Of a stretch of DNA of 64,000 nucleotides, positions 21,959 to 31,960 are shown in pieces (within the stretch, counting starts at the first letter, position 1; every line of letters starts with the position of its first letter). The notes beneath the pieces are model-generated. The model had not been told where the DNA came from and did no database searches. It worked only from the letters and a program-made list of their open reading frames with translations. Source of the DNA: Flectonema sp. DT1601 (lineage: Eukaryota > Euglenozoa > Diplonemea > Diplonemida > Diplonemidae). The position numbers and the translations under genes are program-made. The stretch covers positions 434,001 through 498,000 of the forward strand of contig OZ025818.1 in the NCBI GenBank assembly GCA_964019425.1. The letters run 5' to 3'.

Positions 21959-24900
21959 TTACAAGGGGGTGGAGTCACCGTGAACGTCATCAGCAGAACA
22001 TCTCCTTCGATTATAACGATATCTTGATGGAGGGGTCCGTTTTTTCAGAGTTGAACGCTCAGACTTTCTCGGCGGAGTTTCAATTTCCTCATGTTCTTCT
22101 GTGTCTGGCGGACTCAAACCTTCTGCCCATGAAGCTAATTGGAACTTCAGGGCCGCAATTTGAGACCGTGCCAAGGCGAGTTGAACATTTAAATCGCTCG
22201 CCAGTCCCGTTAACATCATGGATTGCTCAAGCTGCTCTGCGTGAGTTGTACACCGTTGGTGATTCAGCTCCGAGAGGCGAAGTTGGGCATCCAAAAGTTG
22301 TTCTGAGAGCTCTGCCGCTTTCTCGTTTGTTTCGAGAGAGTCATCTACTGCTCGACAGTAGTTCTCGAGTAAGTCAATCCTACCCTCGGACCATTGTCTC
22401 GCAATAGGTGTATTCTCTCTAACGGAGATAACGTGACTCTCTTGTCGTAAAATCTTGGTCGGCGTGCGGTCGAGAGCTTCACTCTGCGGCATTGTCGGAG
22501 GAATTGAGGCTAGAGGACAAAGAGGGGTGATATAATTAAGGGTAGGGATAAGGGGTTTAATAAGAGGAGTAAAAAGACTACTCGTAGTTGTAAAGAGCGA
22601 GAGGTAGTTCTTTGCTATCTTCATCATAGCAACAGATTCATACAGAACGGGGGTTCGGGGGGAAACTTGTTGACTAAAGTGGGTCATACGGGGACGCGCG
22701 GCACGCAAACTCTCGACCTCCTGTTGAGTATAGAAAAGTCTTATTTTACTTTCTCTTTCCTCATTACATTTGGTCTCCAATTCGTTCGACAGAAGAACAA
22801 ACCTTTGATGGTAATTAAAGAGCGCCATTTCCGATAGGTCTGCTCTCTGAGTCAGATTTGCGAGCTCACGTTTCCTGTAATCTTCCACTAAGTCATATTG
22901 TCGAACTAGTGCAGAAAGAGAAGTCTTCGATTCATCGCGTTCTGCTGTTAACCGTTGAATTACTCCTTCCAGAAGTTCATATTCTTTTCTATCTTTTTCA
23001 ATAATTAAAACAGGGGGCGCAGGAGGAAGTGAGGATGGATCCTGGTTGGTAGCTTTGATCTCAACAGGTAATCCATTTAGTAACTGCTTGTCTTTCTCGA
23101 GGGAGGCTGACATCGCATTAAAGTAAAATAAAAATAGAACATAAAAAATTCGTTCTTTCATTTGCTCTAATTCGTTTTCTAAAATCTGGCATTTCAAGGA
23201 AAGTTTCAGCCTTAATTTTCCTTCTTTTTTTTTGTACAAGGGGGTTTGAGAACCCATGTCAGATTGAGTTCTTATCACTATAGCGAAATCAGCAGGAAGT
23301 GTTTGCGATCCCGTTGACATGAGTTCAGGTGGGGGAGTCTGGAAAGAGATGGAAGAAATAGAAGAGAATGACAAGGAGAGTCCAGTGAGCTCATCCTCAT
23401 CTAACAAAACAGAAGGGGCCGGGGAGGAAGAACCATTGGCAATAAGTAGAATAGAAAGAGCCGATGCGTAACAAGTTTGCCAGATAAAACATTTCTCAAG
23501 CCACGATCTTTCAATGGTGAGCTTTTCGATCGTTTTCAGTTTTGTTACTTTGTGGATTTTGACTTCTTCCACAGGGAAGATTTCTTTACCATCTTTTATA
23601 AAACTTGCAGTGGCAGGTTCTTCTTTAATGCTGCGCATTAGTGGTCTTGAATGCCACGTGGGGAGGTTCCTCGTCTGGAACAGAACATATGAGCACTGTC
23701 TGGCGATTCTGGTGCATTCACAAAATAAAGCTTTTGTTGGTGCTAAAGGTGAACCGATGTGACGTGTCCAGATGTTCAGCTGGTCCATGCAGATGTTTCC
23801 TCGTACGCCAACTTCAATAGTAAAAATGTTACAGTCGAAGCCATTAGCGATGATCGAGTCTCTTAGCTTTAGGTATTTCTTTTCCTTTAAGACATGAGAG
23901 GTTTCGAAACGATCTTCATTTGGACACGTCAGCTCCAGAATCAGTGCTCTTTTCGCAAAAAAAGAATAAATAAAAATGTCTGGTCTTAGAGAGGACGAGA
24001 CATGGCACACTCCAAGAGGAACAATTAGGCGGTTATCACCGACATCGTCGAGGATGACCCAATCATTCGCTAGTGAAAGTTCGCCTGTCTCTTTAGAAAT
24101 TCTTTCTAGGGGTTTATTTTCCCCTGTTTTTAAAAAAGTTTGAGAGGGAGGCGGGAGGTTTTCTTTTCTTTTGTTGGCTTTTATTATCAACTCTTCCAAG
24201 AAGATAACAATGCGTTTTAGAACGCTGTCGTGACGCCACGTGAACCTCCCTTGTGTTAAAGAGACAGGACAGCCTGTTAAGACATGCCTGAGGGTAGGAT
24301 TCACTTTGCCACACAAAACACAATTTTGGTCCACATTGGTGATGTTCCACCTCTTTAAATTATCTTGTGAGGGGAGGGTGTTTGTAACCGCTTTCAGTTG
24401 AAATGAGATATAGGCAGGATTTCCCTCCCTAAGTACCTTATTCCAGGTGAAATCGTTTATCATACATTTAGACCACTCCTTCCACTGACCTTGGACTTGT
24501 AATTTATTCAAAGAGTTCAGTAGTTCATCTGTGGCTTCCACTTCAAAACGCTTAAGGAGATCGGGGCGAGTAGTACGTAGATCGCGCAATCGGTGACCAA
24601 GACCAGCTGATTGCTTCGCAAGAGAACGGTAAGAAAAAAACTTAATAAGGCGCTCCCACTCAGCAGAAGCTGAAAACTTTTTCGACCAGTTGGACGATTT
24701 CTCCATAATAACATTGTAGACACCGTGCATGTCAGAGTCCTGTGAGGATCTGAGGATGTCTAGTTTAATTGATTGCGCTTGTTTATATAGCGTCTCAACT
24801 CTTTTGTGTCTGAGACCAACAGTGTTCTTTGAACCGGTAAAAAGGATGACTGTGTTCGCAGAGCGGACAAATCCCCACCATTTCTTCAAAAAAGGTTTAA

Positions 24901-27226
24901 TAATTTTGTCCATTTTTTTGGCAAAAGGGAGAGATAAGTCATGGATCATTAAACTCCATGTTAACCTTGACAATAACAAGTGTTGGACAGACCAAGCCTT
25001 CTGAGACCCATATAGTGGCATGGCGTCGACTTTTTTTAAAAAATTCCTGGTAAAAGTGGTCAGGCGCTCTCGCAATTTCTGTTCTTTGGCGTTCGGCTCA
25101 AACCAACGCCCGAGGTATTTGAACTCTCCAGCTTCCTGGAGATTCGTAATCGGAACATTGTTAATCTTCAGGTCCGGGTTAGCTGGTTTCCCTTGTACAA
25201 AGCTGTGGGCAATGCATTTCTGGGGTTTCGCTTTCATACCACGAGACCAGGAAAGAAACTGTTCGAGCGACTTGATTAGCAATTTTGCCCCCGCCTTTGA
25301 TGACGTGGTAAGTTGTAAATCATCAGCAAAAGCTGCAACTAATAGTTGGAGGGATTTATTGTTAAACTCGTAGGCTTCCTGTTGATGAACTGCTAAGGAA
25401 AAGAGCAGTAGTTGGAATACCAAATTAAAAAGGGTTGGGGAGGAAACGCAGCCTTGAAAGACACCCACTTCAAAAGGGATAGTGGGCGTCAGGCCTTCTC
25501 CAACTCTGATTTGGACGCGCATGGAGGAATAATACCTTTTATAGAAACCGATTATTCTTTCGTGAATTCCGAAATATTTTAAAGCAAAGAAAATTAATTG
25601 ATGTTTGACTGAGCCGAAAGCATCTGCCAAATCCACCCAGACAATTGTTAGGTTTTTCCGGAGAGCTTTCACTTCTTTAAAAATCTCTGAGGTGATCGTG
25701 GCATGTTCGATACACCCAGAGACACCTTTCCTAAAGCCTTTTTGAAAATTAAATTTAGAAAGAGTGTGGTTTGCGACGGCTTCCTGAATAACCGTATTAA
25801 AAATTTTCCCGTCGCAGTTGCCCACAGCTATCGGTCTCGTTTTCGAGATGTCTTTCCCATCGGAGTTGGGCTTTGGGAGCATTGTTACAAATGCTAAGCC
25901 CCAACTATCCGGATAGGCCTTGAGTTCGAAAATTCTCTTTAATACCTTGTAAAGTGCTTCCATAAAAGTTGGGACCTTTTTCCATACAACATAAGGTATG
26001 CAATTGGGACCAGGGGCACATTTGTTTTTTTTCTTTGATAAGAGAATACCAAACTGTTCGAAGCTCGGGAACTGGATATCATCCATTGTCTTGTAGTCAG
26101 ACTTAGGTAAAAAAGAGGGATGGGTGAAATCAGTTTTTTTTTTTTCATTGTCACAATAATTGTTTTTAAAATGTTCAATTATTTTTTCCTCTGGAATATC
26201 AAGGGAGGGGGGTTGAGGATCTTCTTTTTGGAGTTCTTCTTTTATGGCAGAAAACGGATTTTGACGAAATTTATCTTGTAATTTTTTGAATAAATTTTTC
26301 TTTTCTAAATTCCGATACATTCGGAAAATCCTTTTCATTCTCGTTCTTGCCTCTTTCCATTTGACAGCGTTCTCTATAGAAGGCCCAGATTTGCGGAGCT
26401 CCTGTCTTAGCTGTTTCATTTCCAGACGACATTCAAGTTTTTCTTGGTCGAGGATGACCTCTTCCCTTGATTTCTGTTTGCGGGGTAAATTCCGCTTTGT
26501 TTCTTCAAAGAAACCGCTACATATTTGATAAACCGTTTTGAGTAGTTTATCAAGTTGGTCGGCAGGTTTTGAAGAGTTTTCTGTTTCGACGGAGAAAGTT
26601 TGAAGTTTTTCTGCAGCAGAAACGTCGATGTCCTTCCATTCAGTTCCAAAAGATCGGAATTTGAGACGAGACGGGTGTAACGGGGTAAAAGTGGGTGTTG
26701 TAGAGTTATAAGGAACGAAAGCTGTTTGTGAAGTTTTAAAATCTACAGATTCTCCTACAAAGGGAGGTTCCAGGTCTGAATTATTCCCTGTGAGGGGAGA
26801 CAGAGGTGTACCTTTACATGTACCGTTAACACAGTGTTTCGCTCTCGTAGCGATACTTTTGAAAAGCTTACCACAATCTGGACAAGGTAAGTGGTAACAA
26901 TCTTTAACTTGGGAGTGGGTAGATGGGGGAAAACGTGACTTATAGTCCTTAAATTCCTTACTAAACTTACAGTTACGTCTAAAATGCGCAACTGGACCTT
27001 TGAGGTATGTCTCAAAACATAAAGGACATTTGGCTACTAAGGTTTTATCCCCATCCAGAGCCGATCTCGAAATAGCCTCTTGCAAAGCCTCGGGGGCTGG
27101 GTTGGCTGAGAGATGGTTGCCAGTATCTTTATGACACCGCCGGCCCGGTGTTTCTTTTTTTTTTTGTTGTGAAGTAGCAATAATAAAAAAAAAAAAAAAA
27201 TAGAAAAGAGAATGGCTCAGAAACAA
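21959..27226 (-). CDS. RLE-type (R2/NeSL/HERO-like) LINE polyprotein with C-terminal coiled-coil extension
   Basis: A 1755-codon frame ending in TAA. Residues ~67-86 and ~115-138 form two Cys/His zinc fingers (CPLC-x10-H-x4-C and CPDC-x12-H-x5-C), probably for target DNA binding. A reverse transcriptase follows at about 390-700, with APGPNCIPYVVW, QKGFRKGVSGCIEH, VDLADAFGSVKH, FQGCVSSPTLFN and the catalytic FADD. A restriction-like endonuclease lies at about 965-1150, with the knuckle CVLCGKVNPTLRHVLTGC and RPDIFIYSFF-x5-LELTCPNEDR. This order identifies a LINE of the RLE group. Unusually, about 570 more residues follow, rich in Glu, Gln, Leu and Lys with predicted coiled-coil stretches. R2 proteins are normally near 1100 residues. 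The listed start is TTG with no ATG before residue ~270, and an in-frame TAG lies upstream of it. R2 proteins are known to start without a normal initiator, so the true start is uncertain. The frame is intact. Confidence 0.88.
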   Translation of the reverse strand: MFLSHSLFYFFFFFIIATSQQKKKETPGRRCHKDTGNHLSANPAPEALQEAISRSALDGDKTLVAKCPLCFETYLKGPVAHFRRNCKFSKEFKDYKSRFPPSTHSQVKDCYHLPCPDCGKLFKSIATRAKHCVNGTCKGTPLSPLTGNNSDLEPPFVGESVDFKTSQTAFVPYNSTTPTFTPLHPSRLKFRSFGTEWKDIDVSAAEKLQTFSVETENSSKPADQLDKLLKTVYQICSGFFEETKRNLPRKQKSREEVILDQEKLECRLEMKQLRQELRKSGPSIENAVKWKEARTRMKRIFRMYRNLEKKNLFKKLQDKFRQNPFSAIKEELQKEDPQPPSLDIPEEKIIEHFKNNYCDNEKKKTDFTHPSFLPKSDYKTMDDIQFPSFEQFGILLSKKKNKCAPGPNCIPYVVWKKVPTFMEALYKVLKRIFELKAYPDSWGLAFVTMLPKPNSDGKDISKTRPIAVGNCDGKIFNTVIQEAVANHTLSKFNFQKGFRKGVSGCIEHATITSEIFKEVKALRKNLTIVWVDLADAFGSVKHQLIFFALKYFGIHERIIGFYKRYYSSMRVQIRVGEGLTPTIPFEVGVFQGCVSSPTLFNLVFQLLLFSLAVHQQEAYEFNNKSLQLLVAAFADDLQLTTSSKAGAKLLIKSLEQFLSWSRGMKAKPQKCIAHSFVQGKPANPDLKINNVPITNLQEAGEFKYLGRWFEPNAKEQKLRERLTTFTRNFLKKVDAMPLYGSQKAWSVQHLLLSRLTWSLMIHDLSLPFAKKMDKIIKPFLKKWWGFVRSANTVILFTGSKNTVGLRHKRVETLYKQAQSIKLDILRSSQDSDMHGVYNVIMEKSSNWSKKFSASAEWERLIKFFSYRSLAKQSAGLGHRLRDLRTTRPDLLKRFEVEATDELLNSLNKLQVQGQWKEWSKCMINDFTWNKVLREGNPAYISFQLKAVTNTLPSQDNLKRWNITNVDQNCVLCGKVNPTLRHVLTGCPVSLTQGRFTWRHDSVLKRIVIFLEELIIKANKRKENLPPPSQTFLKTGENKPLERISKETGELSLANDWVILDDVGDNRLIVPLGVCHVSSSLRPDIFIYSFFAKRALILELTCPNEDRFETSHVLKEKKYLKLRDSIIANGFDCNIFTIEVGVRGNICMDQLNIWTRHIGSPLAPTKALFCECTRIARQCSYVLFQTRNLPTWHSRPLMRSIKEEPATASFIKDGKEIFPVEEVKIHKVTKLKTIEKLTIERSWLEKCFIWQTCYASALSILLIANGSSSPAPSVLLDEDELTGLSLSFSSISSISFQTPPPELMSTGSQTLPADFAIVIRTQSDMGSQTPLYKKKEGKLRLKLSLKCQILENELEQMKERIFYVLFLFYFNAMSASLEKDKQLLNGLPVEIKATNQDPSSLPPAPPVLIIEKDRKEYELLEGVIQRLTAERDESKTSLSALVRQYDLVEDYRKRELANLTQRADLSEMALFNYHQRFVLLSNELETKCNEERESKIRLFYTQQEVESLRAARPRMTHFSQQVSPRTPVLYESVAMMKIAKNYLSLFTTTSSLFTPLIKPLIPTLNYITPLCPLASIPPTMPQSEALDRTPTKILRQESHVISVRENTPIARQWSEGRIDLLENYCRAVDDSLETNEKAAELSEQLLDAQLRLSELNHQRCTTHAEQLEQSMMLTGLASDLNVQLALARSQIAALKFQLASWAEGLSPPDTEEHEEIETPPRKSERSTLKKRTPPSRYRYNRRRCSADDVHGDSTPL

Positions 27227-27450
27227 TATCGATGAGTTAAGATCTTTTTTTTTAAACTATTCCTTTTTTTTTTTAATTTCGGGCAGCTAACCCTAGAGTT
27301 TTTTTTTGGTAAATACTGTTTAAAGGAAAACGAGCTACGCTCTAAAACAGAAAAATCGGAGTAACTACTTGTTTATAATATATATTTTGATAAATAATGT
27401 GGTTGGCAAATGAATGCCGAAGAGGCAACTTGAGAAAAGCAATTGGATGA
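27227..27450 (-). other. Presumed 5' region of the RLE-type LINE
   Basis: It lies upstream of the LINE frame and ends where reversed satellite starts (about 27455). It contains 'gggcagctaaccctagag' and a GC-richer 'gctacgctctaaaac' stretch. No rRNA target sequence and no ribozyme core could be recognised by eye. Confidence 0.4.
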
Positions 27451-27454
27451 GAAG

Positions 27455-27860
27455 AAACTGTGTTATCATTGTTTTTTTTATCGATCGACTATGTCGATTA
27501 CTTTCTATTTTCCGTCCTGGTCAGGACGCTAAACTGATTGTTTTTTCTTTAAAAATAAATAAAAAGGATAAAAAAAAAAAAAAAAAAAGGAATAAACAAT
27601 GTTATCATTGTTTTTTTTTTATCGATCGACTATGTCGATTACTTACTATTTTCCGTCCTGGTCAAGACGCTAAACTGATTGTTTTTTCTTTAAAATAATA
27701 AAAGGATTTAAAAAAAAAAAAAAAAAAAAAAAAAGAATAAACAATGTTATCATTGTTTTTTTTCTATCGATCAACTATGTCGATTAATTTCTATTTTCCG
27801 TCCTGATCGAGACGCTAAACTGATTGTTTCCTTTTTTTAAATAATAAATAAGGAAAAAAA
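27455..27860 (-). repeat. Hairpin satellite, minus orientation, about 3 monomers
   Basis: Complement blocks of the satellite appear in order; the last monomer carries the complement of the 'gtctcgatcagg' variant that adjoins the leader. Confidence 0.85.
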
Positions 27861-27994
27861 AAAAAAAAAAAAAGAGCATCTCCCTGCTATCCCTCATATC
27901 CCCACAATAATATTATACCTTTTCATTTTCTCTTTCCTTTTCTGGTCTTTTTTTTTCTTTTTTTTCCTTTTTCATACAACGTTTTTTATTTATA
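27860..27994 (-). repeat. Leader module, reversed, partial
   Basis: The complement of the leader's 'gatgctc' end through 'aacgttgtatg' is present, cut at a TA where a pogo-type end begins. The rest of the leader is missing. Confidence 0.8.
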
Positions 27995-28364
27995 CTGTAA
28001 AGGGAAATATTCTTGTGGGGAAAAACCCGCGAGTTTTTCTCATTTTTCCTAAATCCGCGAGAATATTTCCCCGCGAGAATATTTCCCTGCTAACAAACAT
28101 TTTGCCCAGCCATTTTTTTTTTCCCCTTGTGAAAGAAAAGGTGTGAAAATACAATAAACTAGGAAAATTTATTTAGTGCAGTTATATTTTATTGGTGTGC
28201 TGTAAGTAGAAAAATATAATTAGAAGTGAACATATAAATTGAATCATTCAAATTGCTGTGAGGGAACTTATACAAAAGAGAGATTAAAACAAAATTAAAA
28301 GTAAATAGAAACAAGCTAAGGGAATTTATAAAATAGGGAGAAAAATATAGGGGAAAACATAGAT

Positions 28365-29000
28365 TTAATCAATGTTGATAACTTCAGGTCCTACTTCAAT
28401 TTCAGGTACTTCTTCAAAATCCTGAACACTGTTAGGATTAGGAACTGAAGAAATTGAAGAATCTGGGTCAGAATAGTAGCCTGAAAGATCATCAACATCA
28501 ATAGTGGTTTGGGAGCCATCAACTGCATAAAAGCTAGTTGTGTCTGAAATTGACTGGGATTCACCTAGATGATAAGGGGTAAGTGCCCTGTTAAAGCCAG
28601 CAATAATAGTCTCCTTTGGTGTTTCATAGTAAGACTCAATAACCCATCTTGCTTGCCTGTCTCTTAGGGAAGATGTTCGCAAATCAGGTAAAACTGGGAT
28701 TTTAGGGATTTGAGAATCATCAAAGTTCTGTCCAGTTTCCTGTGCAGCCCTTTGAAGTTCCTCAATCTCCTTTTGCCTTTTTTTTTGTTTTGTTAAAATA
28801 GAATTTATCTCTTCAGAATACCAATTACAAAACTTGTTTCTAAATCTTTGCTTCAAACCAGCAAAAACTGAAATGTCCAGTGGTTGTAGCTTACCTGTCC
28901 AACCAGCTGGTATAAATATTGGCAGGTAGCCAAAGGATAAAAAGAAATCAAACATGGTACAATCATCCTGGCCACTAAAATGATCAAGAAGGATAATAAA
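28365..29000 (-). pseudogene. pogo-type transposase, C-terminal part of DDE domain
   Basis: The frame reads IILLDHFSGQ (second catalytic Asp), then IFIPAGWTGKLQPLDISVF (third Asp in QPLD), and an acidic C-terminal tail, ending in TAA. These are hallmark motifs of DDE_1/pogo transposases. Its N-terminal neighbour segment is at 31414-31960; the two were separated by a TA-targeted insertion. The 3' flank down to 27995 is non-coding pogo sequence. Confidence 0.85.
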
Positions 29001-29130
29001 TACTGTAAAGGGAAATATTCTTGTGGGGAAAAACCCGCGAGTTTTTTTTATTTTTTCTAAATCCGCAAGAATTTTTCCCCGCAAGAGTATTTCCCTGCCA
29101 GCATACATTTTTATACAGCCATTTTTTTGA

Positions 29131-29241
29131 ATTCGATAGAGTGGGAAGTAACGGACTGGGAGCTTTTGGCTCCTGCCCTATTCCCGATGTAAACTTTCTT
29201 TTTATTTTTTTTTTTTTAACAGGCCCAGAGGGCGACAAGTT
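29131..29241 (+). repeat. 110-bp leader piece inside the MITE
   Basis: AATTCGATAGAGTGGGAAG to AGGGCGACAA, with the GGGAGCTTTTGGCTCC hairpin. It interrupts the MITE between 'ttttttg' and 'gttc' with no evident target duplication. It is the shortest copy of the module and shares the same outer terminus as all others. Confidence 0.75.
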
Positions 29242-29488
29242 CCTTTCCGTGAAGAAAATACATGTGTTGCAAAGGAAAGTTACAGCAAAAATTATTATTA
29301 TCATTATGCAGCATGGTTGTTTTTAGATGTGTTTGCTGGAAAATAATTCTTTTTCCCAGCTTGCACTTGATGATTCCTCACATTCTTGATCACTTTTGCA
29401 AAAACCCTCTGTGGCAGGGAAATATTCTTGTGGGGAAAAACCCGCGAGTTTGAAAAAAAATCCCCAAATCCGCGAGAATATTTCCCCG

Positions 29489-30599
29489 CTGAATTTCGAT
29501 AAAGTGGGAAGTAACGGACTGGGAGCTTTTGGCTCCTGCCCTATTCCCGATGTAAACTTTCTTTTTTTTTTTTTTTTTTTTTTTTAACAGGCCCAAAGGG
29601 CGACAATGATGGTTGCTGACCAAGGAATAATATTCAAATGAATTTTCGTTTCAAAGAAACGAACAGAATTAAGAGAGAGGTAGAGAGAAAAAAAAAAAAA
29701 AAAAAAAAGAAAGAATAGAAAAAAATATGAAGAGGAAATAATCAAACATGAAAAAAAAAAAAAATAAAATAAAATATAAATAAAAAACGTTGTATGAAAA
29801 CGGAAAAAAAGAAAAAAAAAAGACCAGAAAAGGAAAGAGAAAATGAAAAGGTATAATATTATTGTGGGGATATGAGGATAGCAGGGAGATGCTCTTTTTT
29901 TTTTTTTTTTTTTTTTTTTTATTTATTATTTAAAAAAAGGAAACAATCAGTTTAGCGTCTCGATCAGGACGGAAAATAGAAATTAATCGACATAGTCGAT
30001 CGATAGAAAAAAAAACAATGATAACATTGTTTATTCTTTTTTTTTTTTTTTTTTTTAAATCCTTTTAATTATTTTAAAGAAAAAACAATCAGTTTAGCGT
30101 CTTGACCAGGACGGAAAATAGAAAGTAATCGACATAGTCGATCGATAAAAAAAAAACAATGATAACATTGTTTATTCCTTTTTTTTTTTTTTTTTTTTAT
30201 TCTTTTTATTTATTTTTAAAGAAAAAACAATCAGTTTAGCGTCCTGACCAGGACGGAAAATTGAAAGTGATCGACATAGTCGATCGATAGAAAAAAAAAC
30301 AATGATAACATTGTTTATTCTTTTTTTTTTTTTTTTTTTTTTTAAATCCTTTTAATTATTTTAAAGAAAAAACAATCAGTTTAGCGTCTTGACCAGGACG
30401 GAAAATAGAAAGTAATCGACATAGTCGATCGGTAAAAAAAAAACAATGATAACATTGTTTATTCCTTTTTTTTTTTTTTTTTTTATTCTTTTTATTTATT
30501 TTTAAAGAAAAAACAATCAGTTTAGCGTCCTGACCAGGACGGAAAATTGAAAGTGATCGACATAGTCGATCGATAAAAAAACAATGATAACATTGTTTA

Positions 30600-30640
<41 letters not shown>

Positions 30641-30750
30641 TTTTAATTATTTTTTAAAGAAAAAACAATCAGTTTAGCGTCTTGACCAGGACGGAAAGTA
30701 GAAAGTGATCGACATAGTCGATCGATAAAAAACAATGATAACATTGTTTA

Positions 30751-30782
<32 letters not shown>

Positions 30783-31366
30783 TCCTTTTTATTATTTTAA
30801 AGAAAAAACAATCAGTTTAGCGTCTTGACCAGGACGGAAAATAGAAAGTGATCGACATAGTCGATCGATAAAAAAACAATGATAACATTGTTTATTCTTT
30901 TTTTTTTTTTTTTTTTAAATTCTTTTTATTTATTTTTAAAGAAAAAAAAAAACGGAAAATAAAAATTAGTCGACAAAGTCGAACGATAAAAAAAAAACAA
31001 TGATAACATTGTTTATTCTTTTTTTTTTTGTTTTTTTTTATATTCTTTTTTATTAATTTTGTAAAAAAACAATCAGTTTAGCGTCTTGACCAGGACGGAA
31101 AATAGAAAGTAATCGACATAGTCGATCGATAAAAAAAAACAATGATAACATTGTTTACTCTTTTTTTTTTTTTTTTTTAAATTCTTTTTATTTATTTTTT
31201 AAAAAGAAAAAAAACGGAAAATAGAAATTAGTCACCAAAGTCGAACGATAAAAAAAAAAACAATGATAACATTGTTTATTCTTTTTTTTTTATTTTTTTT
31301 TATATTCTTTTTTATTAATTTTGAAAAAAAAAAAAAAAAAAAACAATCAGTTTAGCGTAGGGAATA
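29489..31366 (+). repeat. Leader module with hairpin satellite array inside the MITE
   Basis: The leader starts GAATTTCGATAAAG at 29489, reaches 'gatgctc' near 29890, and about 11 satellite monomers of types A and B follow. The array breaks off at 'tttagcgtag', where MITE sequence resumes. Confidence 0.85.
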
Positions 31367-31413
31367 TTTCCCCGCAAGAATATTTCCCCGCGAGAATATT
31401 TCCCTTTACAGTA

Positions 31414-31960
31414 TTTGGTTTTCATCAAGATTGTTACTCTCAACAATCTTAAGTCTGATTGGGTGAAGGTGAAATTCAATGTACTGCCTGGTTAGTTGTT
31501 TATTGGCAAAATGGTTTGTTGAACCAGAGGATAATATAAAACATTTGCCCTGAAGATTAGGAGATAGCTTTGGTTGACTGCGAGTAGTTTTGCCAGGTAC
31601 AATCAAACAGAAGGGGTGGATATCACCTGCCTGTGAAACACAAGCAACACCTGTGATCTGCCTTTTATCATTGGCACAAGTAATTGGGACTTGAGTGGCC
31701 CCCCTTTGTTCCAAGGTCTTCTTTGGTGCTGGTGTTAACTGTAGCCCTGTGTGATCAATATTTAATACACAGCAGGGTGGAACTTCACAGTCATGTATTG
31801 CCTGTTTTAGTTCCATTGTAAACTCCCTTTGTGCTTCAAGGAGATTCTTCTCTTGAAGGGGTTTACTTGCAGTTGCTGAGCGCCAAACAAATCCTCTTGC
31901 ACCCATAAACTTCTTTGCCCATTCAAAGATTTGACACATCCGAGGAACTTCTTTAATTCT
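31414..31960 (-). pseudogene. pogo-type transposase, first part of DDE domain, fused to LINE ORF2
   Basis: The frame reads WAKKFMGARGFVWRSATASK, then VLNIDHTGLQLTPAP (first catalytic Asp), and GSTNHFANKQLTRQYIEFH up to DENQI, where the MITE insertion cuts it. It is in the same frame as the LINE ORF2 upstream, so the LINE product would read into it. The join lies near residue 1168 of the ORF2 frame. Confidence 0.8.

Larger units (their letters stand above)
29003..31411. mobile_element. pogo-type MITE inserted in the pogo transposase, itself holding two insertions
   Basis: The ends CTGTAAAGGGAAATATTC and its complement are each bounded by TA (29001-29002 and 31412-31413), a TA target duplication. 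With one TA removed, the pogo frame continues directly across the site. MITE sequence occupies 29003-29130, 29242-29488 and about 31367-31411. A 110-bp leader piece sits at 29131-29241 and a leader plus satellite array at 29489-31366. Non-coding. Confidence 0.85.
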
